NCBI GenBank assembly: GCA_956465555.1
Contig: OY101122.1
Coordinates: 693,001-757,000 of the forward strand
Length of the DNA: 64,000 nt
Source of the DNA: Nitzschia sp. pyKryTriq1
Lineage: Eukaryota; Bacillariophyta; Bacillariophyceae; Bacillariales; Bacillariaceae
Reading direction: 5' to 3'
Position 1 is the stretch's first letter, and each line of letters opens with the position of its first letter. Positions 39,195 to 49,429 of this stretch are shown here, piece by piece. Both the position numbers and the translations under genes were made by a program. Under the pieces are notes generated by a model. That model worked only from the letters and a program-made list of their open reading frames with translations. It did not search any database and had not been told where the DNA came from.

Positions 39195-41013
39195 ATGGCA
39201 GTCGTAGAAGTAATAACGGGACGCTCGAGCGACGACGACGACGACGACTCCTCTCTCTTGGTTTCGGCATCAACCAAGAGTAACCATTTCCTATGGCCAC
39301 TCTGGACCTTAGTGTCTCTGTGCCTTTTCAGCGCAAGTAGTGGTAACTGCTGGTGTGTGGCAGCATATTCACCAAAGGTAAATCATCGCGCCATAGCTGG
39401 TCTCTGGAAGCTTACCCAGACGAAACAAAGACCCGCCCCAACGCAGATTGTCTATCCTATGAAAGAATTTACCGTATTCCCCAGAGATAAAGAACGGCAG
39501 ATCAAAAATCAACAACAACAAAACTCAATCACCATGGAAGAAGTTGTCGAGCATGAAATTCTGCTCATGCTCAAGGAGGACGGTTCGTTCCAGCAATACG
39601 CCGATGATGACGAACCACAGGATCAAGTCACAATACCTGACACACTCAAATATCATAACGCTGAAGACGCCGTCTTAGAGCGATTTTTGGGAAGAATCAA
39701 AGGGAAATGGGATTTCGTAGACGGTAAACTCATCTTGGCTGCGGATCGGCCAGTCAGTGAGGCAGAGGATACCTTGTTGGTGGGTGAGGTGGTGGCTACG
39801 TCGGAACACTCCCTGGCGGACAATCCGACGTTCACGAATAGTGAGTCGTCTGAAAGCAACAGCAACAGAAACAAGGAGTCGTCGAATGGCAGCCCTACAA
39901 GTAGTGCCGCTTTTGATACTCATCTATCCATTCCCAAGGGTGAGGTCAATGTCGGAAAGTTCATCTACCCCCGACACCACCCCTCCTTCTTTGAACAGCC
40001 CATGTTTCGACCAACACCCAAGGGAAAGTTCGCCCTCAAACAAGTCCTAGGATCTCTCAATGCTCAAACCATCAAAGCAGAAGATGAACTCATCGAAAAG
40101 TTCCGCGCCAAAGACTTTTACGGAAAGAGATTTCTACTGACGTCGCATCCGTTGGGCAACCGACGTCCAAAAGGCAACATGCGATGGTCGATCAAATACA
40201 ACAAATTCGTAGGTACGTATAATGCAAAAGTCGACATATTTTTATTTTTTGTGGGCTGGAACCTTGGCGGCTCACGCGATTATTGTGCGTTCTGTCTCGA
40301 AAAGAGGATCATCCTACTCAAAAGGCCAGAAAGCAAGCGGAAGAAGAAGAGAACCGACCCGTGAACATACGAGTGATGGAAGTTATGTTTTTCGCCAATA
40401 ACACTTTTGCCACCGTGGGAGGTCTAGGCGAAGCGATCGTTTTGAGAGGAAAATATCACATTGTGGGCAATGAGCGAGACCAACTGTGGATGCAGGTCTG
40501 GAGGTTCGGGTTTGGTCGATCTGTGTCTGGTTCAGTTTTCAGGTACGTTCATGTTCTCTTCGTACAAGAAGAACACATTCTTCTGCTCGGCATTCTGACC
40601 CATTGATGAACTCCTGCTTTCGTGACGACCACAGTGAAGGTAAAACATTAACTGCAGAAGATGAGAAGACTTATTGGGGGAAAATTACGTATGAAGATGA
40701 ACACGAGACGACAACATCATCAGAAGATGGAACTACTCCAATAAAAAATGCCGACGCACACGATGATTCAACTGGTTCTAGCGATGACGGATTATCGGAT
40801 CATTCCAATCGCCGGTTGTACGTAAAAGGCTCCGTCATTTTTGGGTATGGCTTAGAACCACAACCCGTTGGCCGTTTTATCATGACCGAGACATCCAAGA
40901 CGGACATGGATCTTGACGAGGACGACGAGGAGGAGGAAGACGAAGATGGTATGGACGAAGACAAGGATGAACCGGCGGATGACTTTGTGGATTGGGCCAA
41001 TGCATTCCAGTAG
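39195..41013 (+). CDS. Orphan protein with N-terminal membrane segment, possibly plastid-targeted
   Basis: Three exons fit: 39195-40212, 40305-40542 and 40635-41013, in phase with introns of 92 and 92 nt, giving 544 residues. A hydrophobic segment at about 33-58 (LWPLWTLVSLCLFSASSGNC) ends near CVAAYSP and could be a signal peptide with an acidic lead. Conserved-looking blocks are IAGLWKLTQTKQRP, EILLMLKEDGSF, GRIKGKWDFVDGKLILAADR, VMEVMFFANNTFATVGGLGE and GKYHIVGNERDQLWMQVWRF. The alternation of LW, GKW and KYHIVG blocks resembles a beta-barrel lipid-binding layout, which is inference. The C-terminus is acidic (DEDDEEEEDEDG). Confidence 0.65.
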
Positions 41014-41109
41014 TTGTTGCTGAAGGAAGCCAATTCTCTGCCGTGTATGATTACGAATGCTTCTATTAGTTTTTTAATTGTTTATTAGTACGTTGAGAGA
41101 CAATGTGCT

Positions 41110-41658
41110 TTAGTCCTGTTTCTTCTCTTCCATTGCCTCGTGCGTCTTTTGGTTCACCGCAGACTGCACTTTTATTTCGATTTCCTTGGCTTTGGGATTC
41201 TCCTTGACGTCTTTCGACTTCGTCTCCAAGGTTTTCTTCACGAACGTTTCATGTGACTCGGTGGTAATGGGAACAATGATGGGGTCAGGTCTAGGCTTTT
41301 TGGGGGCGGTGATGACGAGGACTCCATCCGAAAGGTTGGCCCGGATCTTGGCGAGGTCAGTATCCTCTTCCACTCCCACGGAGTATGAGAAGCGATTCTT
41401 CTTCACAGTGTCCCCTTCCCTCGAAATGATGCGACGGAATCCAGAAATTTGAAGAACGTCCTGTTCCACATTGATCTGAAGATCCTTCACTTTGACGCCA
41501 GGGAGATCCAGACTCACCCGAAAGTCCGCGGTCGAGTCTTGATGTTGCGTATTCGTCTTTTCGGCGCTCAAGGAAGATTGTAAGTCCGCCAGAGTTGCTG
41601 GCATATTATCGATGTGACTAAGAATCAGTGGACGAGCGAACGTGGTCAAGAGTGGCAT
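41110..41658 (-). CDS. Small heat-shock protein (HSP20 / alpha-crystallin)
   Basis: Single exon, 182 residues. The alpha-crystallin domain spans about 44-130: DFRVSLDLPGVKVKDLQINV, LQISGFRR, FSYSVGVEEDTDLAKIRANL and DGVLVITAPKKPRP. It is an ATP-independent holdase for unfolding proteins. The C-terminal ~50 residues are Lys/Glu-rich with IIVPI, which may act as the IXI oligomerisation motif. No targeting peptide is obvious, so it is probably cytosolic. It converges with the preceding gene at 96 bp. No heat-shock element was identified with certainty. Confidence 0.92.
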   Translation of the reverse strand: MPLLTTFARPLILSHIDNMPATLADLQSSLSAEKTNTQHQDSTADFRVSLDLPGVKVKDLQINVEQDVLQISGFRRIISREGDTVKKNRFSYSVGVEEDTDLAKIRANLSDGVLVITAPKKPRPDPIIVPITTESHETFVKKTLETKSKDVKENPKAKEIEIKVQSAVNQKTHEAMEEKKQD

Positions 41659-41976
41659 TGTCGGTTGTGCTTTACTGTTGGTTGTTTCGATCCAAATTGT
41701 GAGACGCTAGGATGTCCAAGACTGGGGCAGCAATTTTTTATCAAGAAAACCAGTAAACCAGACGCTTTTCTTCGAAAGCCCGAGATTTTCGAAGAAAATC
41801 AGCCGCAATCGTACGAATTTGATCGGGTTTCAGTCGTGTTTCGACGTATAAATGTTGTGGTCGTATTGGTCGTTAGGGTGGGGGTGGATGGACGGACGGA
41901 TCCAATCATTCGATAAAAGTTGCTTTTGGTTGCCGACTTCTCTTCGCTTTTCAATGATTTCGCCACCTCTTGCTTT

Positions 41977-43266
41977 TTAAAAGTAGTTAACTTGATTCAC
42001 AATTTTCCCAACGCAGTTGCTACCTCGTACATCGTCCTCAAAGCCCCCCATCCCCAGTTTTTCAAACTCTTTCCTTTTCCCAGCCCGGCTGATGAAAATT
42101 GGGGTGACAATTCCGTCATCCGCGTCGCTCAGCCTCCCTCCAATTCGTATACTTCGACCATACATTCCTTCTAATGTTCCTTCACCAATGGCAGGCTCAC
42201 TTTTCTTGTTCCATAGTCGATGCTTCGTAGAACCACGACGGAAGTCTACCAATGCTTGCCGTAGCGGTCCTTCCCCAACTAGTTCGCGAGGATTGTACAT
42301 GACGCCCACACGCATCTTCAGTATGTTGGATATGGAATGTTGAATGGCGTAGTACATCAAAGGATGCCGCGGGGAAACCGCCATCACTAGAGTACTCAAA
42401 GTATCGGAGCCTTCTTCCAGCAGAAAAAATCCATCGTCTTCGTTTGTAATTGTTGTTGCATTGAAATGGTTGGGAAATGTGTTGAGATCGGCAAGGATAC
42501 CACCATAGCTCCACAAGACAAGGTACTTCCATAATCCAACAAATAGAGCCGGTGTCAAGCAAGAATCTACCATAAATTCCAGCTGTGGAAATTCTGGAAA
42601 TTCGGAATGGAGTAATCTTGTGACAGCATCCATGTCGTGAATGTAGTAAGAATATTTCCGAAAGGCCCATTGAATTGTTGCTCGATCGAAATGACGTGTC
42701 AAACATCTAGTTTTTGCAGTCTGATGTATGATGTTAGGAACCTTTCTGTAGCTGAAACCGTAAAGATGTGGGTTGTGCACAGTCATCATGCGTCGCTGAC
42801 CCTGCGGACATTGAATCTGGGGAGTGTATGTCAAGTTTGTGATTTCGGTCACTTTGCCTAAGAGCTCGGTCTTCGCCATCGGAAGTTCCCATGGATCTAT
42901 GCCCATTTGCTCGTAATATGTATCCCTAACATCGTCCAAGCTAATGACGAAACCCAGATATCTCTCCATCGCAAGGATCATTATCGGAACCAAAAAGACC
43001 AATCGGATGACACATGGCCGGAACACTTTGACTCGTCGGTATCTCTTTTGTCCGGCTACCCGCTTCTTCTTGCTCTTTTTCTTTCCCCCCGTAGGTTTCC
43101 TACTAACCGGCTTTCTTTGAGATGGCGGTTTTAGAGGCACGGACTTCCCTCTGGGTGGTGCGACTTTGCCCTTGGATGTACTCGTACTGCTTGCCGGTGT
43201 AATTCGTTTTCGGGGGCTTGTCGCTGGCACAGCAGTCCGCCTCGGCTGTACCTTCTTGGGTGGCAT
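41977..43266 (-). CDS. GT32-type glycosyltransferase with altered DXD motif
   Basis: 429 residues, single exon. The N-terminus is ~75 residues of Lys/Arg/Pro/Ser, followed by a membrane anchor (CVIRLVFLVPIMILAMERYL), so it is a type II Golgi protein by inference. The catalytic region matches OCH1-like GT32 enzymes: KVPNIIHQTAKTRC, WAFRKYSYYIHDMDA, LWKYLVLWSYGGILADLN and VMAVSPRHPLMYYAI. The metal- and sugar-nucleotide-binding DXD, present as DFD in the neighbouring paralogue, is Asp260-Leu-Asn262 here. Whether the enzyme is still active is open. The paralogue lies 795 bp upstream in the same orientation. Confidence 0.85.
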   Translation of the reverse strand: MPPKKVQPRRTAVPATSPRKRITPASSTSTSKGKVAPPRGKSVPLKPPSQRKPVSRKPTGGKKKSKKKRVAGQKRYRRVKVFRPCVIRLVFLVPIMILAMERYLGFVISLDDVRDTYYEQMGIDPWELPMAKTELLGKVTEITNLTYTPQIQCPQGQRRMMTVHNPHLYGFSYRKVPNIIHQTAKTRCLTRHFDRATIQWAFRKYSYYIHDMDAVTRLLHSEFPEFPQLEFMVDSCLTPALFVGLWKYLVLWSYGGILADLNTFPNHFNATTITNEDDGFFLLEEGSDTLSTLVMAVSPRHPLMYYAIQHSISNILKMRVGVMYNPRELVGEGPLRQALVDFRRGSTKHRLWNKKSEPAIGEGTLEGMYGRSIRIGGRLSDADDGIVTPIFISRAGKRKEFEKLGMGGFEDDVRGSNCVGKIVNQVNYF

Positions 43267-43491
43267 GAGATCGATTCTCGTATCAATTAAACTTAGCCAC
43301 CATTGTCGGTCTCTTGCTTGTATTCGTATAGTGCAGGTACAAGTATGGTATTGCGACAGGGTGTCGGTTGTGCCTTTTTTTCATGATCAACGAAAGAGCA
43401 AAAAGGGGACAGGGGACATCTTTCTTCCGCGGTACACGTACGTGTGTACGTACTGTGTACCAGGGACCTTCGGGAATTCGCTAAAAATGGC

Positions 43492-43610
43492 GAACTCGTT
43501 CGACCTCCGACCGTGTCCTTTCTCCCCGAACCGACGACTCCTCATTGGAGCTTTTCCTGACGTGTTTCGGGTCTTTACGGAGAACGGGTCAGCCGCGGTC
43601 GAACGAGTTC
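43492..43610. repeat. Inverted repeat, 14-bp arms
   Basis: The arm GAACTCGTTCGACC (43492-43505) is the exact reverse complement of 43597-43610, with 91 nt between. A 9-bp direct repeat TCGCTAAAA flanks a larger segment (43478-43486 and 43681-43689). Confidence 0.75.
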
Positions 43611-43707
43611 AACTTATTGATATAATGCGCGGTAAAAGAAGCGTTTTGGTATTGTGTCAATTTTTCAACGTACCAGCGCATCGCTAAAAGTTCAACAAAG
43701 TTTAAAC

Positions 43708-43732
43708 GCGGTTAACCGCCGCGGTTAACCGC
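43708..43732. repeat. Tandem 12-bp palindromes
   Basis: GCGGTTAACCGC occurs twice, at 43708-43719 and 43721-43732, separated by one base. The unit is self-complementary, so the pair can form hairpins or serve as a dimeric binding site. Confidence 0.85.
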
Positions 43733-44061
43733 ACGCATGGCAGCTCTCAAAACTCTGGCTCTCTACTCTACTACCGGTACTTAGATTGAGTAGCTCGAGA
43801 GAGTACCGGTAGAGAGAAGCCAGTTGTCTAATATGAAGTAGAGTCGTCGAGTAGTCAACCGACAAGGCAAGCAATGGAGACTCTACTTGTGCCAACTCCT
43901 AGACAGTAGAGAGAAGAGGGCTACAAGTACTAGAGAGTGGGTAGAGACGTCTCACACAGAATTCGATTTAGTTGGTCATAGATGCTTTTGTGTTGATTTA
44001 TTGCTTTCTATTGGCAACTCAAGAGTAGAACGAGCCAATGAATGCTCAAATGGTGCTTCGT

Positions 44062-45183
44062 CTATGAAACGGCTGACATGACATCTGACAGCATTGCGTC
44101 ATAACACGTTTGTCCAGATTTCTTTGCATTGGGTTCGGTAAAGGCTGAAAAATGTGTCATGCCCATCCTTCTGTAGTCTCGAGTCTTCGTAAAGGCATCG
44201 ACTGCCATTCGTTTCACGTATTCATTTTCATTTTCTCCTTTCCCTACGACTGTAATAGTGTGATTGTTGGTTCCCACGAATGTGCCGCTCCAAACTGGCT
44301 TGAATCCTGTCCCAATAGGATCAACTATCACGTTTGCGTCGTGTCGAAAGGCAATAAAAGCAGCATGCAGAGCATGGGGACCTGATTTGATGTGTGCCCC
44401 TATCTTTAACGTATCCTCTGCTTCAAGCAAATTCTGTAGTGTGTTCTGAACAGCATAGTACATGAGAGGGTGTCCTGGTGACACTGCCATGAACCACTGG
44501 CTGAGAATATGGTACTGCTCAACAACAAAGAATCCATCGTCTCCATCCTTGATTGTTCTGGCATCAAGCTTGGCCGGAGCTGTATCAAAATCCGCGTATA
44601 CGCCTCCGTAAACCCACAGCAGCAAATATCGCCATAAGTCTGCTTTAATAGTTGGATTCTTAATACAATGTCGCAGAACCAGTTTCAAGTGAGGGTATTC
44701 AGGAAATTCCATTCGGAATAAACGCGCAATGGCTTCGTCGTCGTGAAAATAATAAGAGTAGCCGGGCAGCTTCCACTGGTTTGTGATGTCGGCAAATGCG
44801 GGAGTGACACATCTCGATTTCGCTGTTTGGTGTATTATTTTAGGTATTCGTCGACTGGTTGGAATTTCTTGAGACGGCAAAACCACATTCGTGACGCTTT
44901 CTGTTTTGGATGAACAGGTTGACTTCCATGTGTGGGAAGATCTCGTCAGCTTATCAAGAGGTAATACCAGGGGCGAATCCGCAGATTTGGGAACCTTTCT
45001 CGTCCTGGTGACCGAAGTAGACTCGACATCCAAGTATCCAGCAAGATTGCCGTACTCGAGAGGTATCCAAAGCCGCTCCAAGAACAGTAGTGTTATCGGC
45101 GTAAAATATATCAGTCGGATGATTTTCTGAGTCCTCGTAAGTGGCAAACTCCGCGTGCCCTTGGGTATGATCTTTGGCGCCAT
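44062..45183 (-). CDS. GT32-type glycosyltransferase with intact DXD motif
   Basis: 373 residues, single exon. A short basic N-terminus leads to a membrane anchor (IIRLIYFTPITLLFLERLW). The GT32 core has IPKIIHQTAKSRC, KLPGYSYYFHDDEA, ADLWRYLLLWVYGGVYADFD and MAVSPGHPLMYYAVQ. Asp198-Phe-Asp200 is the DXD motif. OCH1-family enzymes transfer mannose or related sugars to glycans or inositol-phospholipids in the Golgi; the acceptor here is unknown. It is paralogous to the gene at 41977-43266, with the same orientation and domain order. Confidence 0.9.
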   Translation of the reverse strand: MAPKIIPKGTRSLPLTRTQKIIRLIYFTPITLLFLERLWIPLEYGNLAGYLDVESTSVTRTRKVPKSADSPLVLPLDKLTRSSHTWKSTCSSKTESVTNVVLPSQEIPTSRRIPKIIHQTAKSRCVTPAFADITNQWKLPGYSYYFHDDEAIARLFRMEFPEYPHLKLVLRHCIKNPTIKADLWRYLLLWVYGGVYADFDTAPAKLDARTIKDGDDGFFVVEQYHILSQWFMAVSPGHPLMYYAVQNTLQNLLEAEDTLKIGAHIKSGPHALHAAFIAFRHDANVIVDPIGTGFKPVWSGTFVGTNNHTITVVGKGENENEYVKRMAVDAFTKTRDYRRMGMTHFSAFTEPNAKKSGQTCYDAMLSDVMSAVS

Positions 45184-45924
45184 CGTTCAGAGTATCGCTA
45201 GTATTAGGTATGGTTTTGTAGCTACAACATGTGCTTAGCAGCCCAAGGACCAAGAAGAATGAAAATGCGCTTCCTTGTTGTTGTTTGTCTGATGGGCTTT
45301 GCTACTACTGTATGGGGGCGCGCGTTTGGGCTTCGATCTTGCGCCTGCTCTCTGCTCGTTACTAGAATCATCAGAATCAAAGGAGTCAACTCGAATCAAA
45401 GTGGTCAAGTGATGCTTCGACTAACTATCTGCCGACCATGCAAGCAGCTGTGCGTAAGTGTAGACTACTGTACGACAAAAAGCACGCTACATGATAGCTT
45501 TGGGGGAGGGGCCCCAAATGCGGTCCGGTCAAAGAATGTACAGTAATCCTACAGTACAAGTATGTACCAAGCTAGTATGTATGGTCTGCTGGAAGAGAAC
45601 CCAAACAACAAACCCAATAACAAACAACCCGGGATCGATCGCAGCATCCGGGATCAAACTTGCGCGCAAAAAGAATTGGGAAACGTCGTTTTAACGTCAT
45701 TATCCATTGTTACCTTACGATGAACATACAATAAACTGTGACATCGAGTCGTTTGAGAGGTCTTCTCACATTTTTGGCTCTTCGCCGCGATTGCCACTTT
45801 TTGATGTCATCTGCATTGCAACAGTCGAACCTCAAGTTTCCCGCCTTGTCGCCGCCGTCTTCTCTCGAGCGACGAATTTTTACATTCAGTGAGTTTACGA
45901 GAATCGATAACAAACTTCGCAGAC
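45184..45924. other. Divergent intergenic region
   Basis: No supported gene and no GTAC/ACCGGT cluster; only isolated GTAC words near 45538-45565. Confidence 0.5.
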
Positions 45925-46956
45925 ATGAAACGATTCTCCTTGGGTGCAGGCTTGGCGGCCCTCTTGGCACTGACGCTGGAAAATGTCGCACCGAGTTTAG
46001 CCGTCGAACGAACTTCAGCTGTTAGAGGGAGAGGACGCAGAAAACTAGCTGTAGGGTCGACACGTCCTTCAAAGGGGAAGGGGAAAGCCAAGTCGTACGA
46101 TGCTGACGGATCATACGATGAGGGTGACGAGGACAATCTTTTCGACCACAATTCTAGGACTCAAATCGAATCGGAAGAAGGTTTCGTTGCCTATTGCCGT
46201 TCCAGTCTCTTGTCCTTTGGTGCCGCCTCTGATGGCCTCATTTCTCAGTTGGACGTTGCTGAATTCATTTGGGATATCTGTGAAATCTTCGATCACGAAT
46301 CCATTCCATATTTTCGATGTCCTACTCCTGAATTTGCGAACTTAGACATCGAGATCCAGATGAGTTTTGTGTGGTACATCTGCCCGAACGATGACCAAGT
46401 TAGCACGCTGACGTGCTTGGGAAATCTGGGCCTTCAGCAGGCTGAATTTGGCTATCCTATCACGGCTGATGACTACCAAACGGGCGTAGATTCCATCCTT
46501 GGTTTCTGTTGCTCGTTGCTTCCTTTCTTGGAGCAGACCGGAATAACGCCAATGAGCTCATCGGTTTGCCCTACGTCGCTCCCAGTCATCGACCTGAGCA
46601 CTCCAACACCTGTTGCTCAGCAAACGACGCTACCGGTACCCACATCGCTACTCACGCCACCCCCCACAGGCATGCCTGTTACAAGTCCAACGATGCCTTC
46701 CACGCCAATTCCGACGCCGGTGCAGAATAACGTCTCAGGATTGACACCCGCACCACAAGTCACGGGACAGCCTACCACTTCAACACAAGGCCAACCGGTT
46801 ATAATAGCCCGTGGTTCAGAAGGGGAACAAGAAATAGATACGCCGAACACTCTTTCCGTCGGGGGTACAGTTGGCATTGTACTTGGTAGCGCCGCATTTG
46901 TGATGGCTTTTGCCTTATTCGCGAGACGGCGACGAAACGCCAACAACTATTCATAG
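45925..46956 (+). CDS. Cys-rich type I membrane protein, family member 2
   Basis: Single exon, 343 residues from the ATG at 45925. Signal peptide MKRFSLGAGLAALLALTLEN, a basic linker (GRGRRKL), then an ectodomain of ~140 residues with FVAYCRSSLLSFG, ISQLDVAEFIWDIC, YFRCPTPEF, VWYICPNDDQVSTLTCLGNL, EFGYPI and GFCCSLLPFLEQTG. A Thr/Pro-rich stalk (about 220-300) and one membrane span (VGIVLGSAAFVMAFALF) with a short RRRRNANNYS tail follow. It is closely related to the gene at 47904 and more distantly to 32711. The stalk looks like a mucin-type O-glycosylated spacer. Confidence 0.8.
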   Translation: MKRFSLGAGLAALLALTLENVAPSLAVERTSAVRGRGRRKLAVGSTRPSKGKGKAKSYDADGSYDEGDEDNLFDHNSRTQIESEEGFVAYCRSSLLSFGAASDGLISQLDVAEFIWDICEIFDHESIPYFRCPTPEFANLDIEIQMSFVWYICPNDDQVSTLTCLGNLGLQQAEFGYPITADDYQTGVDSILGFCCSLLPFLEQTGITPMSSSVCPTSLPVIDLSTPTPVAQQTTLPVPTSLLTPPPTGMPVTSPTMPSTPIPTPVQNNVSGLTPAPQVTGQPTTSTQGQPVIIARGSEGEQEIDTPNTLSVGGTVGIVLGSAAFVMAFALFARRRRNANNYS

Positions 46957-47903
46957 TTCAGCCGAAGGCAAGGGAACCGCTATGGTAGGACAAGCTGGCT
47001 TATGAAAAGACGAAAGTCATCATATATTGCATGGTATCAGAAGTCGCATTAATGTAGTAGATTTACTCGAACAGACAATGTTCCATCTGTTTGTTTGTTT
47101 GCGCAATACTCAGATGTAGCGTCATAAAAACCATGGCTGGATTGTTTACACGTATTGCTTGTGCCCATTGACTCCGGAGGTGCGCTTTGTTACAACCAAT
47201 CGCACCTACAGTAGTTTGGATGCATCAAAAGGAGATTGTCGCCATTCTCGTTTCGCAGCCCCCGCGGGATACGACGAGTATGCATGTGCATTTCTCGTAT
47301 CCATACACATGAAATTCATGTGCACGATTTTTACGAAGCAAACTATGTTCGTGCGAACACGTAGAAAGAATACATAGTTTTTAAGAACTGGGGAACTTTT
47401 GAGAAAGTCTCTGCTCTCTCTCTCTCTCTCTCTCTCTAGCTCAGCTCTACTCGTAGAGAGTACCATAGTCTACTAGAGAGTAGAGAGAGCGTAGACAGAC
47501 AGTCAGAGTATGAGCGGATAGAAATACAGAAGATCTTTTCTTCTTTCAATAGTCATCAGTAGGAACGTACAAGAAGTAGAGTGTAGACTGAGAGTGACCC
47601 ACCCATCTCGCGTGCAATACCGCAATCCTAATACTGCACTGTACATGTTCGTGTCTTCTACAGTACAGTGCCGTACCGGTACTCGTACCAGTATCATATT
47701 ATGTATGTTGTATGTACGAATGTTCGCCCTTTTTCATTTAAATGAGTTCAATTTTTTAATAGTTTGAAGTTTTTGTGTATACCACGATATTCAAACTCGA
47801 TTTGTGGTTGTGGACCCAGATGACATCGCTAGACGAGGCCGACAAAGCGACGCTGCTTCTTCGAAACGCATAAAACCAGCCCCAAACAACTTCCGAAGCC
47901 ACG
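46957..47903. promoter_or_regulatory. Intergenic region with (CT)n run and GTAC words
   Basis: A (CT)n microsatellite lies at 47414-47438, TCTAC/GTAGAG-rich words at 47450-47500, and a short GTACCGGTACTCGTACC cluster at 47669-47696, 208 bp before the next start. No gene seen. Confidence 0.55.
47414..47438 (+). repeat. (CT)n microsatellite
   Basis: About 12 uninterrupted CT dinucleotides. Confidence 0.9.
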
Positions 47904-49226
47904 ATGACATCCCGTACTTTTGAGACAGCCGGTCTTATCTTGTTGTCGTTGTTTGCTCAAGGGTTGCTACCGCCGGTGCAAGGATTTTCAAGAGGCCGAG
48001 GCACCTCGACGAGCGATCAAGGACACTTCCCTCGTGATCTAAAAGCCGGGAATAATAATGACATTTCAAACGATGAATCAAATAATGAGCACAACATCTT
48101 TGAAAGACCCACAATTCGATCCGAATCAGATTTTGTTGCATATTGTGAAAGTTGGTTCAAGTCATCTCAGCAGGACCCACCAAAAGCTTTTGTTTCACAA
48201 GGAGATTTGGTTGATTTCTTGGTGGAAACTTGTTCCACCTTTGACGAAGAAGATCTACCCGAATTCGATTGTCCCGTTCCGACTTTTACGTCAATCGCTG
48301 TAGACGTTCAACTTGTCTTTGTCAAGCACCTATGCAATGTCAAGGTTGGCGAGGAAATGGTTGAGTGCTTGAAGTCCATCGTTGATTCTGGAAGAGAATT
48401 TGGGTATCGTGTAGACCTCACCAAGTCAGCGTTTGTGGGAGAATTGTGTTGTGGTCTTCTTCCTTTCCTTGAACTGGTTGGACTCGAGCAGAACTCTGGT
48501 AAGTCAGACGGGGGTGGAGAAAGCTGTTGAAAGTAGCTGTCGCTTATCGTTTTTCCTGCAGACTGCCCCCGCATACCCAATACAGTGCCAACATCACATG
48601 CTACCACCACTCCTATCCCCGATTTGTCAGGTCGAGTTACACCTTCTCCTATCGAAATGCCCCATCAAGCTCCATCGTTTGCCTCACCAACCGTGGTAGC
48701 ATCAGAACCCAGTCCCACACCCTCGCCAATGCTGGTGGAAACTTCTACAAGCGTACCAACTAAAACGTCCAATGCGCTACCCCCTTCACGGTCAACTCCG
48801 TCACCGATATTGACTTCGTTCCCAGCGCAGAGTCCTGGACCGACGCCGAATGCGCTACCCCCTTCACGGTCAACTCCGTCACCGATATCGATTTCGTTCC
48901 CAATGCAGAGTCCTAGACCGACGCCGAATACCCCCAGCAGTACTACCCCCGTAGCTGGTGACACACCTGTACCAACAGAAACTTCAGAACCATCAAGTAC
49001 CAGCATGCCTTTCGAAGTAGGTAGCCCTGTTGCTTCCAACAACGAAGGAGTGAATGCCAATACGAGTCCCGACAATGATAACATCTCAGTCGCCACCATT
49101 GCAGGGCTTGCTCTTGGATTCGGTGGGTTGTGCATTATGGGAGTTGTGTCCTCGCGAAGGCGGGCTAGGAAACGAGAAGAGGCTGAGTTGACGGATTCAA
49201 CCCCAGAGGAATCATCTGCTTATTAG
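47904..49226 (+). CDS. Cys-rich type I membrane protein, family member 3
   Basis: Two exons fit: 47904-48498 and 48562-49226, a 63-nt intron in phase, giving 419 residues. Signal peptide (about 1-27, TAGLILLSLFAQGLLPPVQG), Asn/Asp-rich linker, then the shared ectodomain: FVAYCESWFKSS, VSQGDLVDFLVETC, EFDCPVPTF, KHLCNVKVGEEMVECLKSI, EFGYRV and GELCCGLLPFLELVG. The stalk (about 205-360) is Pro/Ser/Thr-rich and holds a tandem repeat of NALPPSRSTPSPI at about 48770-48930. One membrane span (ATIAGLALGFGGLCIMGVV) and a basic-then-acidic tail end the protein. The intron separates ectodomain from stalk and is absent from member 2. Confidence 0.8.
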
Positions 49227-49429
49227 AAAGATCACCTGACCAAGCAAAGAATCTCTGATATTTGGAGAAAAGAACATTGTTTTTCAGTTCTATCATGTGC
49301 TCTCTGAACAATCGATCCTGGATATAGCCGACGAGTGTAATAATATAATATAAATAGCACCGTTTCCTGGGGAAATCATACGGTACCACGGAGCTTGTAG
49401 AAACAGAGGTGACAACAAGGCTATGAGCT

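Larger units (their letters stand above)
43267..44061. other. Spacer between the GT32 genes with inverted repeats and palindromes
   Basis: No gene seen. It holds a 14-bp inverted-repeat pair (43492-43505 and 43597-43610), two tandem 12-bp palindromes (43708-43732), and AGAGAGTACCGGTAGAGAG words near 43795-43820. Confidence 0.6.

Noticed and set aside
43478-43689. Mutator-like transposon between the GT32 genes
   Set aside because: The 9-bp direct repeat fits the target-site length, but the ends just inside it are not inverted repeats of each other and there is no transposase. Kept only as a repeat observation.
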